Shown here: one piece after another, positions 35,801-45,270 of the stretch | Layout: every line of letters begins with the position of its first letter | Numbering within the stretch: position 1 is the first letter of the stretch | DNA from: Clostridiales bacterium | GTDB taxonomy: Bacteria; Bacillota; Clostridia; Oscillospirales; Oscillospiraceae | NCBI GenBank assembly: GCA_029265975.1 | Contig: JAJUGN010000009.1 | Location: forward strand, 1 to 58,361 | DNA: 58,361 nt | Direction: 5' to 3' | Program-made: the position numbers and the translations under genes | Notes under the pieces: model-generated | What the model was told of the DNA's origin: nothing | What the model saw: only the letters and a program-made list of their open reading frames with translations | Database searches by the model: none

Positions 35801-38800
35801 CGGAAGCGATTATTTCCTTTGCGGAGGCAATTCTCTTAACGCCCTGGAGGCTATCGGCGAGATAGAGGAGCGAACGGGAATACGCCTTCGTGTTTCTGAC
35901 CTTTACGCCTGCCGGACGGTCAGCAGGCTCGGCGAATATATTGCCGGGCTGTGCAAGGAGGAGTCTTCCCTCCCGAAGCCGGTCCACGCTATGCTCAGGC
36001 AGAACAGATACGAGCTTACCGACATGCAGAGGAACGTGTATGTCCAATCCTTTATGGACCCTACAAAAATCGCCTATAATATGCCGGGCGCTTTCAGGCT
36101 GGGCTTCAAACCGGATATAAAGCGTCTGGAAAGCGCTTTTGCGGCGCTTATAGACGGGGACGACAACTTCCGCACATCGTTTGTCAGCGAGGGCGCGAAA
36201 GTGTACGCCGTAATAGGCGAGAGCGCGGATTTCAGGCTTGAGATTCTCGATGGGAAAAGGGAGGAGGCCTTTGCCAAATTTCTGAGGCCGTTTGAGCTCT
36301 CGAAAGCTCCTCTCATAAGGGCCGCTCTGTGGAACGATGAAGCCGGCGAGTGGTTCCTGCTTATGGACTGCCACCATATTATCTGCGACGGCGTAAGCAC
36401 GCCGCTGATACTCGAGCGCCTGAACAAATTATACATGGGTGAAGCCTGCGAAGTTCCGCTAACCTATAAGCACTACGCATTTTATCAGAAAAACGACGGC
36501 GAGAAATTCAGTGAGGCTGAGGATTACTGGCTCGGCGTGCTGGAACCCCTGCCGGAACCTCTGGACATCCCGCTGGATTTCCAGCGCCCTGCTGTTTTCG
36601 ACTACAGAGGCTCGCACCTGAGCTTTAAGATCGGTCCGGAGCTTACGCGCCGGCTAGACGGCTTCTGCGAAAAGCGCGGACTTACGCCTTTCATGTTCAT
36701 GCTCGGCGCCTTCGGCATACTGGTATCCAAGGCCTCCAGGCAAAAGGACATTATTATAGGCACGCCCGTCTCCGGAAGGACCAGACCGGAGTTTATGAAG
36801 GTATGCGGGATGTTCATAAATACCCTTCCTGTAAGGCTGAGGCCAGAAGGGGACGTTGAGGACTATCTCGGAAGCGTCAGGGACGCCGTTGTGGGCGCTC
36901 TGGATCACTCCGGGGCTGCGCTCGATTCAGTCATTTCCAAGCTCAACGTTCCGCGTAGTCTTTCGAAGAACCCGCTCTATCAGATAATGTTCTCAATGCG
37001 CCCGCTGGACGCAGGCGCCTTTGTTTTCGGCGGCGAAAAGCTCGAATACATCCCCGTATCGACGCGCACGTCAAAGCTAGACCTCTCCTTTGAAGCCGCA
37101 AGGGAAGGGGAAGGATACACCGTTTTTGCCGAGTACTGCAGCTCGCTGTTCTGCGAAGAGACCATAAGGCTGTACGCGCGGACATTTCTGAGCATTATCG
37201 AGGAAATGCTGAGCGGGGAAGTGTCGCACGTCGAACATATCAGCGCGCTATCCCCGGAAGACAAAGAGAGGTTTATCTACGGACCGGGCAGCGTCCGCGC
37301 AGCCTTCGAGGACATGCCGCTCAACACGATAATAAGTAATGCCGCGCTTGAAAATCCGGACGGGACAGCCCTGATATGGCACGATAAAAAAACGACATTC
37401 AGAGAGCTTGACGAAAGGTCGGATGCCATCGCCGCGCTTCTGGCGAAAAACGGCGTAGTCCGCGGCGACCGCGTGGGGCTTTCCTGTATGCGCACACCCG
37501 ATCTTTTTGCCTCGATGCTCGGAATACTGAAGGCCGGGGCGGCTTATGTCCCGTTTCTGACGGATTATCCCCCCGAGCGCATAAAATACATGCTTGAAAA
37601 CGCGGGTGCGCGGCTTCTGCTTTCCGATGAAGTCAGCAGAAAGGCTCTGCCCGAGGAGCTTCCCTGCCCGCTGGTGATGATATCGCAGTGCGACGGCTCC
37701 AAAGCGCCGACTCTTCTTCAGTCAACATTGGATCCGATGTATGTTCTCTATACCTCGGGATCTACCGGTCAGCCTAAGGGCGTGCAGGTTTCACACAGGG
37801 CAATAGCAAACCTGCTCGGCTCCGTAAAGGAGCTGATGAGACCGCACAAGGGCCCTGTGCTCTGCACCACCAACGTGACCTTCGATATATTCGTGACCGA
37901 GAGCCTGCTTGCGCTGGCCCAGGGGCTTTGCGTAGTGCTTGCGGACGAAGAGGAAATGATGCTTCCATGGAAAACCGCGGAGCTTATAAAAAAATACCGC
38001 ACTACCATAGCCCAGTTCACGCCTTCGAGGCTCCAGATGAATTTAAGCAACGACGCTTTTGCCGCCGCCGCGGAAAATATAGAGTTTGTGATTTTGGTGG
38101 GCGAAGCCGTGACGCCGCAGCTTGTTGAAAAGTTCAAAAAGCACAGCCGAGGCAGGTTTGTGAATATGTACGGCCCCACGGAGGCGGCCGTCTATGTCAC
38201 GCAGGGCGAGCTGAGCGCGGGAGAACCCGTAAACATCGGCGTTCCGCTCAACAACTGCCGCATTTACGTTCTGGACGAGAAAAGAAGGCCGGTGATGCCA
38301 ACGGCGAGAGGCGAGCTTTACCTTGCGGGGACCTGCCTTGCCGACGGATATATTTCGAGACCCGACCTTACGGACGCGGTCTTTGTGCCCGACCCGTTTT
38401 TCCAGGGTCAGAAAATGTACAAAAGCGGCGACAGCGGCAGGCTGCGTTCGGACGGCGTTCTCGAGTGCTTTGGCAGGCTGGATTCCCAGATAAAAATAAA
38501 CGGAAACAGGGTGGAGCTGGACGAGATAAACCTTGCGCTGCTTAACGCGGGGGCCAAGCAGGCCGCCACGGTAGCCGTAAAAAATTCCGACCAGTCGACA
38601 AGCCTTTACGCTTTTGTTTCGCCTGAAAGTTTGGATGTTCCCGAGCTGAAAAGGAGGATAGGCAAAACGCTCCTGCCCTATATGGTTCCGGCGCAGATAA
38701 TGAAGATGGAGCGTCTGCCCTACAATCCGAGCGGCAAAATAGATATTCCGGCGCTTAAGAGCATGATATCCGCCCAAAAAGAACCGCAGGCGCAAACGGC

Positions 38801-40259
38801 TCACTCTCAGGACAGCGAGGAGTCCGGAGCCGGATCGTTTGGACAAGCCCAAAATTACAATTCCGGAGCCGCCGCAGGCCCGGTTACTCCCGAGATGCTC
38901 GTCGGTATTTGGCGCGAAACCCTGGGGCTCGAGGGCCTGAAGCCCGACGTGTCGTTTTTTGAGCAGGGGGGCAGCTCTCTCGGCGCGCTCAATATCCTGA
39001 GCCAGTATTATAACCGCAATCTCATAATGACGATGGCGCAGTTTTACGAAAATCCGACCGCCGTGCTTCAGGCGGAGCTTTTGAACGGCGGCGTCGACAA
39101 AGAAGCCCAGCGTAAAATCGAGCCGGCCGCACGCCCGAAATATCCTTCAAGGGTTCCGGAAGCCTCCAAACCGGCGGATATCTCCGGAATGAGGAACATA
39201 CTTCTCACCGGAGCCTCCGGCTACCTCGGGGCGCATATTCTCCGCTCCCTGCTCGAAGGCGGGGCCGAAAGGGTGATCTGCCCTATGCGGGACGGAAGCA
39301 GGGCAAGGCTGCTCGACACTCTCGCCTGGTACTTCGGGGAGGAGTGGACGCGCAGCAGCTCAGGGGCAATCGAAGTTATTTGCGGAGACATAACTATGCC
39401 TATGCTCGGCCTGGAAGAAGCGCCGCTCGACAGCCTGTGCAGAGAAATCGACGCCGTTTTCCACTCGGCGGCTGATGTAAGGCACTACACCTCCGGAACC
39501 GTATCGGCCGATGTCAATCTTACGGGAACGCAGGCAGTTATCAATCTTGCGCTCAAGGCGGATGTTCCGCTTATGCACATTTCGACGGCGAGCATAAGCG
39601 GCGAGTATATCAGGGGAAATGTCAACAAAAGGGTAATTTACAGCGAAACGGACTTTGACATCGGGCAAAACTGGGACGACAACGTGTATATCCGCACAAA
39701 ATTCCTTGCGGAGAACGCCGTTTACAGCGCAATGACCGAGCGGGGGCTTAACGCTCGCGTTTTCCGTGTCGGGCGGCTCGTGGGACGCCACACAGACGGC
39801 CTTTTCCAGAAAAACGCGGAAACCAACGCTTTTTACTCTTTGGTGCGCAGCATAGCCTCTCTGGGCGCCCTGTCAGAAACCTTTTCAGGCATGCCTGTCG
39901 AGCTTACTCCGGTTGATCTGTGCGCCAGCTCGATTATTGCTCTTTCAGGCGGCCCTCTTACGACCTACCATATTATACAGCCTCAGCCGGCTTCGCTGGG
40001 CAGGCTTGTCCAAAGCGTATGCCCGGAAGTAAAAATCGTTGAAGACCGGGAATTTGAAGAGAGGCTTTTAAGGCGGGCCGCCATCGATGAAGCGGGGGAC
40101 CTTGCGCCGCTCGTCGAAACCTGCAATAGGTTCAGGCTGACACCGTTTACGGTCAGCGTCACGGCCGAAAAAACCCATATGCATTTGGCGGCACGGGGTG
40201 CAGAATGGCCCTGCATTGTTCCGGGTACGGTATTGTCAAGATTTAGCCCGAATAAATAA
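32880..40259 (+). CDS. Two-module nonribosomal peptide synthetase with terminal reductase
   Basis: A 2459-residue NRPS arranged C-A-T-C-A-T-R. C1 spans about 12-440 (HHIISDG); A1 462-930 (YTSGSTGKPKG, YGPSETT, YRTGD, NGKTD); T1 has GGNSLNAL near residue 982. C2 spans 1044-1470 (HHIICDG); A2 1478-1960 (YTSGSTGQPKG, YGPTEAA); T2 has GGSSLGAL near 2030. The reductase is 2106-2459, with NADPH motif LTGASGYLG and catalytic YIRTK. No epimerase or thioesterase is present. Reading pocket positions by eye gives about DAIAIGQVG for A1 and DITQIVMVY for A2; I assign no amino acids. The expected product is a dipeptide released as an aldehyde, probably N-acylated through C1. GTG 32880 or ATG 32898 may be the start. 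Confidence 0.92.
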   Translation: MGILKVMAGALGELFPLSSNQKNIWDLERAFSGTSINSISSTIRFRGKIDFLLLEKALNHVISNDVSLRTQLTIKEGRPWQYHVPYKESRFQIIDFSMTDENGIRDWEEAVTREALNFYDSPLYRFIIMKIRDDTAGILVITHHIISDGWTQVSLCNRIGQAYIDLVSGKTPEAETLPSYSLFVEDEQKYLASAACRKDREYWKLITEKESEPVSLKNLKSASISPVGKQKSFDLPAHLNEAVSSYCAKNRIAPFLVFYMALAVYLKRRGCGDRFTVGVPVFNRSGRIFRKTTGMFVSTVPFFTEISEEWSFDEFRERLSESWLELLRHQRFPLRRIKALANSEASPFNIMLSYQDNKVLKSDCDEIDFSGVWHYGGYQAEQLCIHIMNLEDNRRYSVNYEYLVQFFSDAEIEKLHASICHIAGEALKASGKPINELQIVPPDEYRRVVYGFNSTSKPLAYVNPYEMLASVSLEYPERPAVIYKDEAVSYSELIKRAGRVAAALGTEGELFAILLPRSPALYSAIAGVMQAGAAWVIISPDTPFGRISEILEQSGASAVISSRGIINEIYGNKEPSVPLIDIDALPSATDIARPADGDGLAYVVYTSGSTGKPKGVEVSRKNLINFVRGVCPLFPDSPIISLCNTGFDAFVIESAAAMLCGKTVVLPEDSDQEDPARLAELIKGHRVGFMAITPSRLAAYLKNASFAESLSGIEAVICGGEAFPRELLRNILQFTKADIYNQYGPSETTVGVSYKRLNGARDITVGKPMENCRLYVLDNRLHPMPAGVYGELYVGGACVGKGYRGDPTLTAKSFLESPFEPGERIYRTGDVAAWTEDGEIVISGRRDRQVKLRGLRIEPQEISECLSRHPSVAAAAVKVISKNDQQLLIAYCATTRPAAETELLAHAASYLPRYMIPARIILLDSMPLTANGKTDEAALPEPADGDEVIYASTPLQEQLLLIFRGVLRNESIHAGSDYFLCGGNSLNALEAIGEIEERTGIRLRVSDLYACRTVSRLGEYIAGLCKEESSLPKPVHAMLRQNRYELTDMQRNVYVQSFMDPTKIAYNMPGAFRLGFKPDIKRLESAFAALIDGDDNFRTSFVSEGAKVYAVIGESADFRLEILDGKREEAFAKFLRPFELSKAPLIRAALWNDEAGEWFLLMDCHHIICDGVSTPLILERLNKLYMGEACEVPLTYKHYAFYQKNDGEKFSEAEDYWLGVLEPLPEPLDIPLDFQRPAVFDYRGSHLSFKIGPELTRRLDGFCEKRGLTPFMFMLGAFGILVSKASRQKDIIIGTPVSGRTRPEFMKVCGMFINTLPVRLRPEGDVEDYLGSVRDAVVGALDHSGAALDSVISKLNVPRSLSKNPLYQIMFSMRPLDAGAFVFGGEKLEYIPVSTRTSKLDLSFEAAREGEGYTVFAEYCSSLFCEETIRLYARTFLSIIEEMLSGEVSHVEHISALSPEDKERFIYGPGSVRAAFEDMPLNTIISNAALENPDGTALIWHDKKTTFRELDERSDAIAALLAKNGVVRGDRVGLSCMRTPDLFASMLGILKAGAAYVPFLTDYPPERIKYMLENAGARLLLSDEVSRKALPEELPCPLVMISQCDGSKAPTLLQSTLDPMYVLYTSGSTGQPKGVQVSHRAIANLLGSVKELMRPHKGPVLCTTNVTFDIFVTESLLALAQGLCVVLADEEEMMLPWKTAELIKKYRTTIAQFTPSRLQMNLSNDAFAAAAENIEFVILVGEAVTPQLVEKFKKHSRGRFVNMYGPTEAAVYVTQGELSAGEPVNIGVPLNNCRIYVLDEKRRPVMPTARGELYLAGTCLADGYISRPDLTDAVFVPDPFFQGQKMYKSGDSGRLRSDGVLECFGRLDSQIKINGNRVELDEINLALLNAGAKQAATVAVKNSDQSTSLYAFVSPESLDVPELKRRIGKTLLPYMVPAQIMKMERLPYNPSGKIDIPALKSMISAQKEPQAQTAHSQDSEESGAGSFGQAQNYNSGAAAGPVTPEMLVGIWRETLGLEGLKPDVSFFEQGGSSLGALNILSQYYNRNLIMTMAQFYENPTAVLQAELLNGGVDKEAQRKIEPAARPKYPSRVPEASKPADISGMRNILLTGASGYLGAHILRSLLEGGAERVICPMRDGSRARLLDTLAWYFGEEWTRSSSGAIEVICGDITMPMLGLEEAPLDSLCREIDAVFHSAADVRHYTSGTVSADVNLTGTQAVINLALKADVPLMHISTASISGEYIRGNVNKRVIYSETDFDIGQNWDDNVYIRTKFLAENAVYSAMTERGLNARVFRVGRLVGRHTDGLFQKNAETNAFYSLVRSIASLGALSETFSGMPVELTPVDLCASSIIALSGGPLTTYHIIQPQPASLGRLVQSVCPEVKIVEDREFEERLLRRAAIDEAGDLAPLVETCNRFRLTPFTVSVTAEKTHMHLAARGAEWPCIVPGTVLSRFSPNK

Positions 40260-40280
40260 AACCGATAGGGTGCGATAAAA

Positions 40281-42158
40281 ATGGTAAGTGATTTTGCTAT
40301 TGTAATATTCTTCATAATAATAACCGTATCCATAGGCTTTGTGTTCTGGAGCATAACGAGAAAGGAATTGCAGTTTATTCATAAGCTCTACCTTATGTTC
40401 TGCATGGTGGTTTCGATTTGGGCTCTCACCATGATAGGGATAAGGTTTTCCGACCCGTCAAATATTAAAGCGCTTGTATTCTGGGATTCGCTTTCTTATT
40501 TGGGCGTAGCCTATTCCCCTGTGCTTATGCTAATGATAACTATGGCCTTTGTCCAGGGCGTGTCAAAGATGCCGCGCTGGTGGTACTGGCTTCTGGTAAT
40601 GCCCACGCTGACAAACCTGGTGGTCTGGACAAACCCTCTGCATCATCTTCAATACGTCGTTTTCTCGGTTATCCGCAGCAAAATAGTGTTCGGTCCGTAT
40701 ATAATCGTATCCGGCGCATACAGCTACATCTGCCTTATCGCCGCCATAACCCTGGTGGTTCGCTTTGCGATCAGGAACCGCAGCCGCCTTTACCTTATGC
40801 AGAGCATAGTCTTTGCGATAGGAGAGCTGGCGCCGCTTGTGGTGAGCATAATAGCGACCACAGGGATAGCGCAGCTTTCCATAGCCTTCACCCCCATAAG
40901 CTTCATCGTTACGGTCGCCTGTCATTACATAGCGATTTACAGGCTGCATGTGCTGGACATAAAGCCCGTAGCCACGCAGCATGTGCTCGACTGGATTTCA
41001 GACTGTTACCTTATTCTGAGCGACAAGAATCTTGTGATAAGCAATAATCAGCCTTTCAGAAATGTTTTCGGACAGTATTTCAACATTTCGGAAAACAAGT
41101 ACCTCAAGGATTGCGTAAGGGAAGAAGACATTGTGGGCAAGTCCATGATATACAATCTTCTGACGACGATAGAATCCTGCAGGGAGAGCAAATCCACGAT
41201 TTCGTACGAACAGTCTATTAACCTGACTCAGGACGGCAAGCTGATTAAACAATACTATCTCGTAGACGTCATACCGCTTCTGATGAACGACCTTTTAACA
41301 GGCTTCGTAATCATTTTCAAAGATATTACGCAAATGAAAAACAGCATAAAGCAGCTTCAGGAGAGCCAGACGAGGATGATGGAGCAGGAGCGCCTTGCGT
41401 TTCTCGGACAGATGATGGGCGGGCTTGCACACAACCTGAAAACCCCGATTATGAGCATTTCCGGATGCGTGTCCGCTATTGAGGTTCTGGTCCAGGAAAG
41501 CCGCGAATCCCTGGGCGATCCCGACGTCACGACTGAAGATTACAAGGAAATTTTCAAGGAAATGGACGAGTGGCTCCTTAAAACGCGCGACGCCTGCACA
41601 TATATGTCGGATATAATCTCCGCGATAAAGGGGCAGGCCGCAAATGCCAGCGCTTCGGACAAATCCGAATTCACCGTCGACGAGCTTTTCAAGCGCACGG
41701 CGCTTCTCATGCGCCATGAGCTTCTGAGCAGCGGCTGCCAGCTTGTGATAGACTACGACCCGGATGTCCAAATCACGCTTTCGGGCGACATCAACAGTCT
41801 TATACAGGTGCTCAACAACCTGATAACGAACGCAATCGACGCTCAGCGCCAGACCGAAAGCGACAAGGTTTACATAGGAGTGCGGCAGGACGACGCATAT
41901 CTCGGCATATATGTTAAAGACAGAGGAACGGGTGTTGACCAGCATATCCGCGAAAGGCTTTTTAAGGAAATGATTACAAACAAGGGCACAAAGGGGACCG
42001 GTCTCGGCCTCTATATATCAAACGCAATAATCCGCGGCAAATTCGGGGGCTATATGTGGCTTGAGGACAATCCCGAGGGAGGATCCCTTTTCGGCTTTGC
42101 CATACCGATAGAATTTGTCAGCATCAAAAACCTTGCGAAGGGCGGTGGGTCAAGATGA
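40281..42158 (+). CDS. 7TM sensor histidine kinase
   Basis: This 625-residue kinase starts with about seven membrane helices (residues 1-225; histidine-kinase N-terminal 7TM type). A PAS-like domain (about 235-345) follows, then the phospho-acceptor domain GLAHNLKTP (His384). The ATPase has an N box in NNLITNAIDAQ, a G1 box DRGTGVD and a G2 box GTKGTGLGL. It begins 21 bases after the NRPS stop and overlaps the regulator gene by four bases, so it is co-transcribed with the biosynthetic genes. The ligand is unknown. Confidence 0.92.
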   Translation: MVSDFAIVIFFIIITVSIGFVFWSITRKELQFIHKLYLMFCMVVSIWALTMIGIRFSDPSNIKALVFWDSLSYLGVAYSPVLMLMITMAFVQGVSKMPRWWYWLLVMPTLTNLVVWTNPLHHLQYVVFSVIRSKIVFGPYIIVSGAYSYICLIAAITLVVRFAIRNRSRLYLMQSIVFAIGELAPLVVSIIATTGIAQLSIAFTPISFIVTVACHYIAIYRLHVLDIKPVATQHVLDWISDCYLILSDKNLVISNNQPFRNVFGQYFNISENKYLKDCVREEDIVGKSMIYNLLTTIESCRESKSTISYEQSINLTQDGKLIKQYYLVDVIPLLMNDLLTGFVIIFKDITQMKNSIKQLQESQTRMMEQERLAFLGQMMGGLAHNLKTPIMSISGCVSAIEVLVQESRESLGDPDVTTEDYKEIFKEMDEWLLKTRDACTYMSDIISAIKGQAANASASDKSEFTVDELFKRTALLMRHELLSSGCQLVIDYDPDVQITLSGDINSLIQVLNNLITNAIDAQRQTESDKVYIGVRQDDAYLGIYVKDRGTGVDQHIRERLFKEMITNKGTKGTGLGLYISNAIIRGKFGGYMWLEDNPEGGSLFGFAIPIEFVSIKNLAKGGGSR

Positions 42159-43594
42159 GAAAGAACAAGCGCGATTTTATCAACAGTGCATTTACAATAC
42201 TCACGCTTGACGACGATCCGATAATGACGGCGACTCTGCAGTCCTACTTCCAGATAGCCGGATATCACATAGACGTCGAAAACGACCCATACAACGCCAT
42301 TGAGAAGGTCAGGAACGGCCATTACGACATTCTGCTTTTGGACTACCTTATGAACCCGATATGCGGGGACCAGGTTGTGGAAGAGATAAGGAAGTTTGAC
42401 CGTGATATCTTCATCATCCTCCTTACCGGACATAAGAGCCTGGCGCCTCCGATAAAGACTATCCGCGAGTTAGACATACAGGGCTATTACGAAAAGAGCG
42501 ACCGTTTTGACCAGCTGGAGCTGCTTGTGGAATCCTGCGTTAAATCAATCAGGCAGCTGCGGACCATAAAAGGTTATCAGGACAGCACGGCAGCGCTCAT
42601 AGAGGCTATGCCGCAGATATACAGCCTGGAAAACATCAACCGCGTTGGAGAAAATATACTGAACAAAATCATAGAACTGCTCAACTGTAAAAACGGTTTT
42701 CTTAAACTCAATTTTCCTAAGGATGAAGGGGTTGAGATACAGGAATTCATCGTAGGCGAAGGGATAGAGGGCGCCAAAGGCATGTCCCTGAACGCATTGA
42801 GGGAAAGGTTTTCGGCTGAAAATGAGAATGAAAAGATCCTGCACGCCTGCCTGCATGATGAAAGAGCGAATGCCGTAGGATTTATGGCGCTCGGCTTTGA
42901 ACACGCGCCGACCATATTCCAGTCGCAGCTCTTTCAGCTCTTTGCCAGGCAGTGCTCGTCGGCCCTTAACAACAGCCAGCTCCTCTCCAGGATAAACAAG
43001 AGCTATTATGAAATGATACAGGTCATAAGGCAGATGGTGGACGCGAAGGACATTTACACCAGGGGCCATTCCGACAGGGTCGCCTATTTTTCTTACAGGC
43101 TTGCAAATGCCCTGAAGAAGGAGGAGACCTTCTGCGAGAGGGTGAGAATGGCAGGTCTTTTCCACGACGTAGGAAAAATCGCAATCCCGGACGAGATACT
43201 TATATCAGACCGCAAGCTGACGAACGAAGAATTCAATATTATTAAGATGCACCCCCTGAAAAGCAATTCGATATTGTCCGTTGTGTCATATTTTAAGGAA
43301 ATCGCCCCTATCGTTCTTCAGCATCATGAGCGGATAGACGGCCTGGGGTATCCCTATGGCATAAAAGGGGAGGATATATGCGAGGAAGCGAGGATCGTCG
43401 CGATTGCGGACGCTTTTGACGCAATGATATCGACCAGGCGTTACAGCCGCGCTCTTACGATAGCCGAAGCGGTGGAACAGCTGAAAACGTACAGAGGAAC
43501 TCAGTTTGACGCGCAAATGGCAGAGGTTTTTATTGAAGTTATCAAAGATTGGGACAATTTAACCGCGGAGCTTGAGCTTTGCGATAAATTATAA
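42155..43594 (+). CDS. Response regulator with DUF3369 and HD-GYP domains
   Basis: A 479-residue regulator. The receiver domain (residues 10-130) has acidic residues DDD and the phospho-acceptor Asp63 in LLLDYLM. A GAF-like DUF3369 region (about 145-290) precedes an HD-GYP domain. Metal and catalytic motifs are intact: GHSDRVAYFSYRLA, LFHDVGKIAIPDEIL, HPLKSN and HHERIDGLGYPYG. It has no DNA-binding domain. Its output is probably cyclic-di-GMP hydrolysis controlled by the adjacent kinase. Overlap with the kinase gene implies a matched pair. Confidence 0.92.
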   Translation: MRKNKRDFINSAFTILTLDDDPIMTATLQSYFQIAGYHIDVENDPYNAIEKVRNGHYDILLLDYLMNPICGDQVVEEIRKFDRDIFIILLTGHKSLAPPIKTIRELDIQGYYEKSDRFDQLELLVESCVKSIRQLRTIKGYQDSTAALIEAMPQIYSLENINRVGENILNKIIELLNCKNGFLKLNFPKDEGVEIQEFIVGEGIEGAKGMSLNALRERFSAENENEKILHACLHDERANAVGFMALGFEHAPTIFQSQLFQLFARQCSSALNNSQLLSRINKSYYEMIQVIRQMVDAKDIYTRGHSDRVAYFSYRLANALKKEETFCERVRMAGLFHDVGKIAIPDEILISDRKLTNEEFNIIKMHPLKSNSILSVVSYFKEIAPIVLQHHERIDGLGYPYGIKGEDICEEARIVAIADAFDAMISTRRYSRALTIAEAVEQLKTYRGTQFDAQMAEVFIEVIKDWDNLTAELELCDKL

Positions 43595-43608
43595 ATGGAG
43601 GGCAAAGA

Positions 43609-45249
43609 ATGAAACAGTACGCGCTTTACAATCCCGACTACTATGAAAACTTCTCCGCACTTATCAAAGGACTAGAAAAGTACGGCGACGCACCCTCGAT
43701 CGAATGGTTTGACAGAAACAAGGAAAGGCACAACCGAAGCTACCGGGAACTCTGCAAAGACGTAAAATCTCTTGGGAAGGCGCTGATAAATAACGGCCTG
43801 GGAGGAAAGCACGTCGCAATAGTAAGCGAAAACTGTTATAAATGGATTGTTTCATTTTTGGCGATCACATCTTCAGGCGGGGTTGCCGTATGCGTGGATA
43901 TCGAGCAGCCGGACGATACCATACGCCAGATGATTCTCCAGGCGGATGCCGAAATGGTCATTGCCTCGCCGACGTTCCATCAGATTTGCGATCCGCTTCT
44001 TCAGCAGAAGGCTATATCTGTTCTTTGCATAATGAGCGGGGATGCTTCCGAAGCGCAGCCGAATCTGGACGAGCTAATAAAGAGCGGCGAGTCGATCAAT
44101 GAAGTACCTGAGCCCGCGATAGCCCCTGACGATACCGCCGCGATAATGTTCACTTCCGGCACCACGAGCAAGTCTAAGCCGGTTATGCTGACGCACAGAA
44201 ACCTTCTCAACAACGCCAGCAGCTCCCTAGCCGCCGTGGACATAAAGAAGCATACCTTCACATCCCTGCCTTTTTATCATTCCTACGGGCTTACCTGCGC
44301 CATACTCAACGGGCTTATCAACGGTTCTAAGATCACGATAAACGGCGACATCAAAACGATGGTAAGGGATCTGCTTCTGTCGAATCCCGAAACATTCATG
44401 GCGGTTCCTCTAATGGCGGAGGCTCTTTACCATGTGCTTTGGGCAGGGATTGAAAAAAAGGGCGAGGTCGAGAAGGTCCGAAACCTGATTAAGCGCAAGA
44501 CAAAGCTGAAGAAATTCGGCCTGAACTTCTCAGACAATACCCTGGTTTCGATAAAAGAGGAGATACTTGGCCGCTTAAAAGTTGTCATTACCGGAGGGGC
44601 TCATCTTAACCCCGAGCTCGGATACAATCTCAGCGCCTTCGGAATCCTCGTGATAGAGGGCTACGGCATTACCGAGTGCTCGCCGCTGATTGCGGTAAAC
44701 AGAAATAAGTTTTACAGCTTCGGAACGGTAGGCCCGGTCCTTCCGGGATGCGAGGTAAGGATTGTTAACGACGAGATATGGGTAAAGGGTCCGAATACGA
44801 TGAAAGGATACTATAAGAATCCCGAAGCCACGGCGGAGGTTTTTGAAGGGGAGTGGTTCAAGACTGGCGACCTGGGGAGCATCGACAGAAACGGCTTCCT
44901 GACCATTACCGGCAGGATAAAGAATCTTATAGTGCTGAAAAACGGAAAAAAGATCTCCCCGGAGAAGATAGAGGAGCTCATAATGAAGATACCGCTCGTC
45001 AAGGATGTGCTGGTTTACGGCGTCAGCACGGGCAACTCAGCCGACGACGTAAAGCCCGCGGCCAGCATATTCCCGAATCCGGAGGCCGTCCAGGGAATGA
45101 CTTCGTATGATATACTCGAGCAGCTGCAGAAGGAAATAAACAAGATAAACATAACGCTTCCGCCTTATCAGCAGGTGCAGATGGTCAATATCAGGGAAAA
45201 GGAATTTGCCAAAACCTCTTCCAAAAAGATAAAAAGGTATGCTGTGTAG
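43609..45249 (+). CDS. Acyl-adenylating ligase (AMP-binding, long-chain acyl-CoA ligase type)
   Basis: A 546-residue ANL-superfamily enzyme activating a carboxylic acid as the AMP ester. The phosphate loop is MFTSGTTSKSKPVMLTH, where the usual TGxPKG is changed to TSKSKP. Later motifs are VIEGYGITECSP, WFKTGDLGSID and GRIKNLIVLKNGKKISPE, ending SSKKIKRYAV with the A10 lysine. The next gene is an acyl carrier protein. The likely role is loading a fatty or aryl acid onto that carrier for N-acylation by the first NRPS condensation domain. Whether the end product is acyl-ACP or acyl-CoA is not settled by sequence. Confidence 0.88.
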   Translation: MKQYALYNPDYYENFSALIKGLEKYGDAPSIEWFDRNKERHNRSYRELCKDVKSLGKALINNGLGGKHVAIVSENCYKWIVSFLAITSSGGVAVCVDIEQPDDTIRQMILQADAEMVIASPTFHQICDPLLQQKAISVLCIMSGDASEAQPNLDELIKSGESINEVPEPAIAPDDTAAIMFTSGTTSKSKPVMLTHRNLLNNASSSLAAVDIKKHTFTSLPFYHSYGLTCAILNGLINGSKITINGDIKTMVRDLLLSNPETFMAVPLMAEALYHVLWAGIEKKGEVEKVRNLIKRKTKLKKFGLNFSDNTLVSIKEEILGRLKVVITGGAHLNPELGYNLSAFGILVIEGYGITECSPLIAVNRNKFYSFGTVGPVLPGCEVRIVNDEIWVKGPNTMKGYYKNPEATAEVFEGEWFKTGDLGSIDRNGFLTITGRIKNLIVLKNGKKISPEKIEELIMKIPLVKDVLVYGVSTGNSADDVKPAASIFPNPEAVQGMTSYDILEQLQKEINKINITLPPYQQVQMVNIREKEFAKTSSKKIKRYAV

Positions 45250-45270
45250 GGCCGGAAAAGGGGTAAAATA

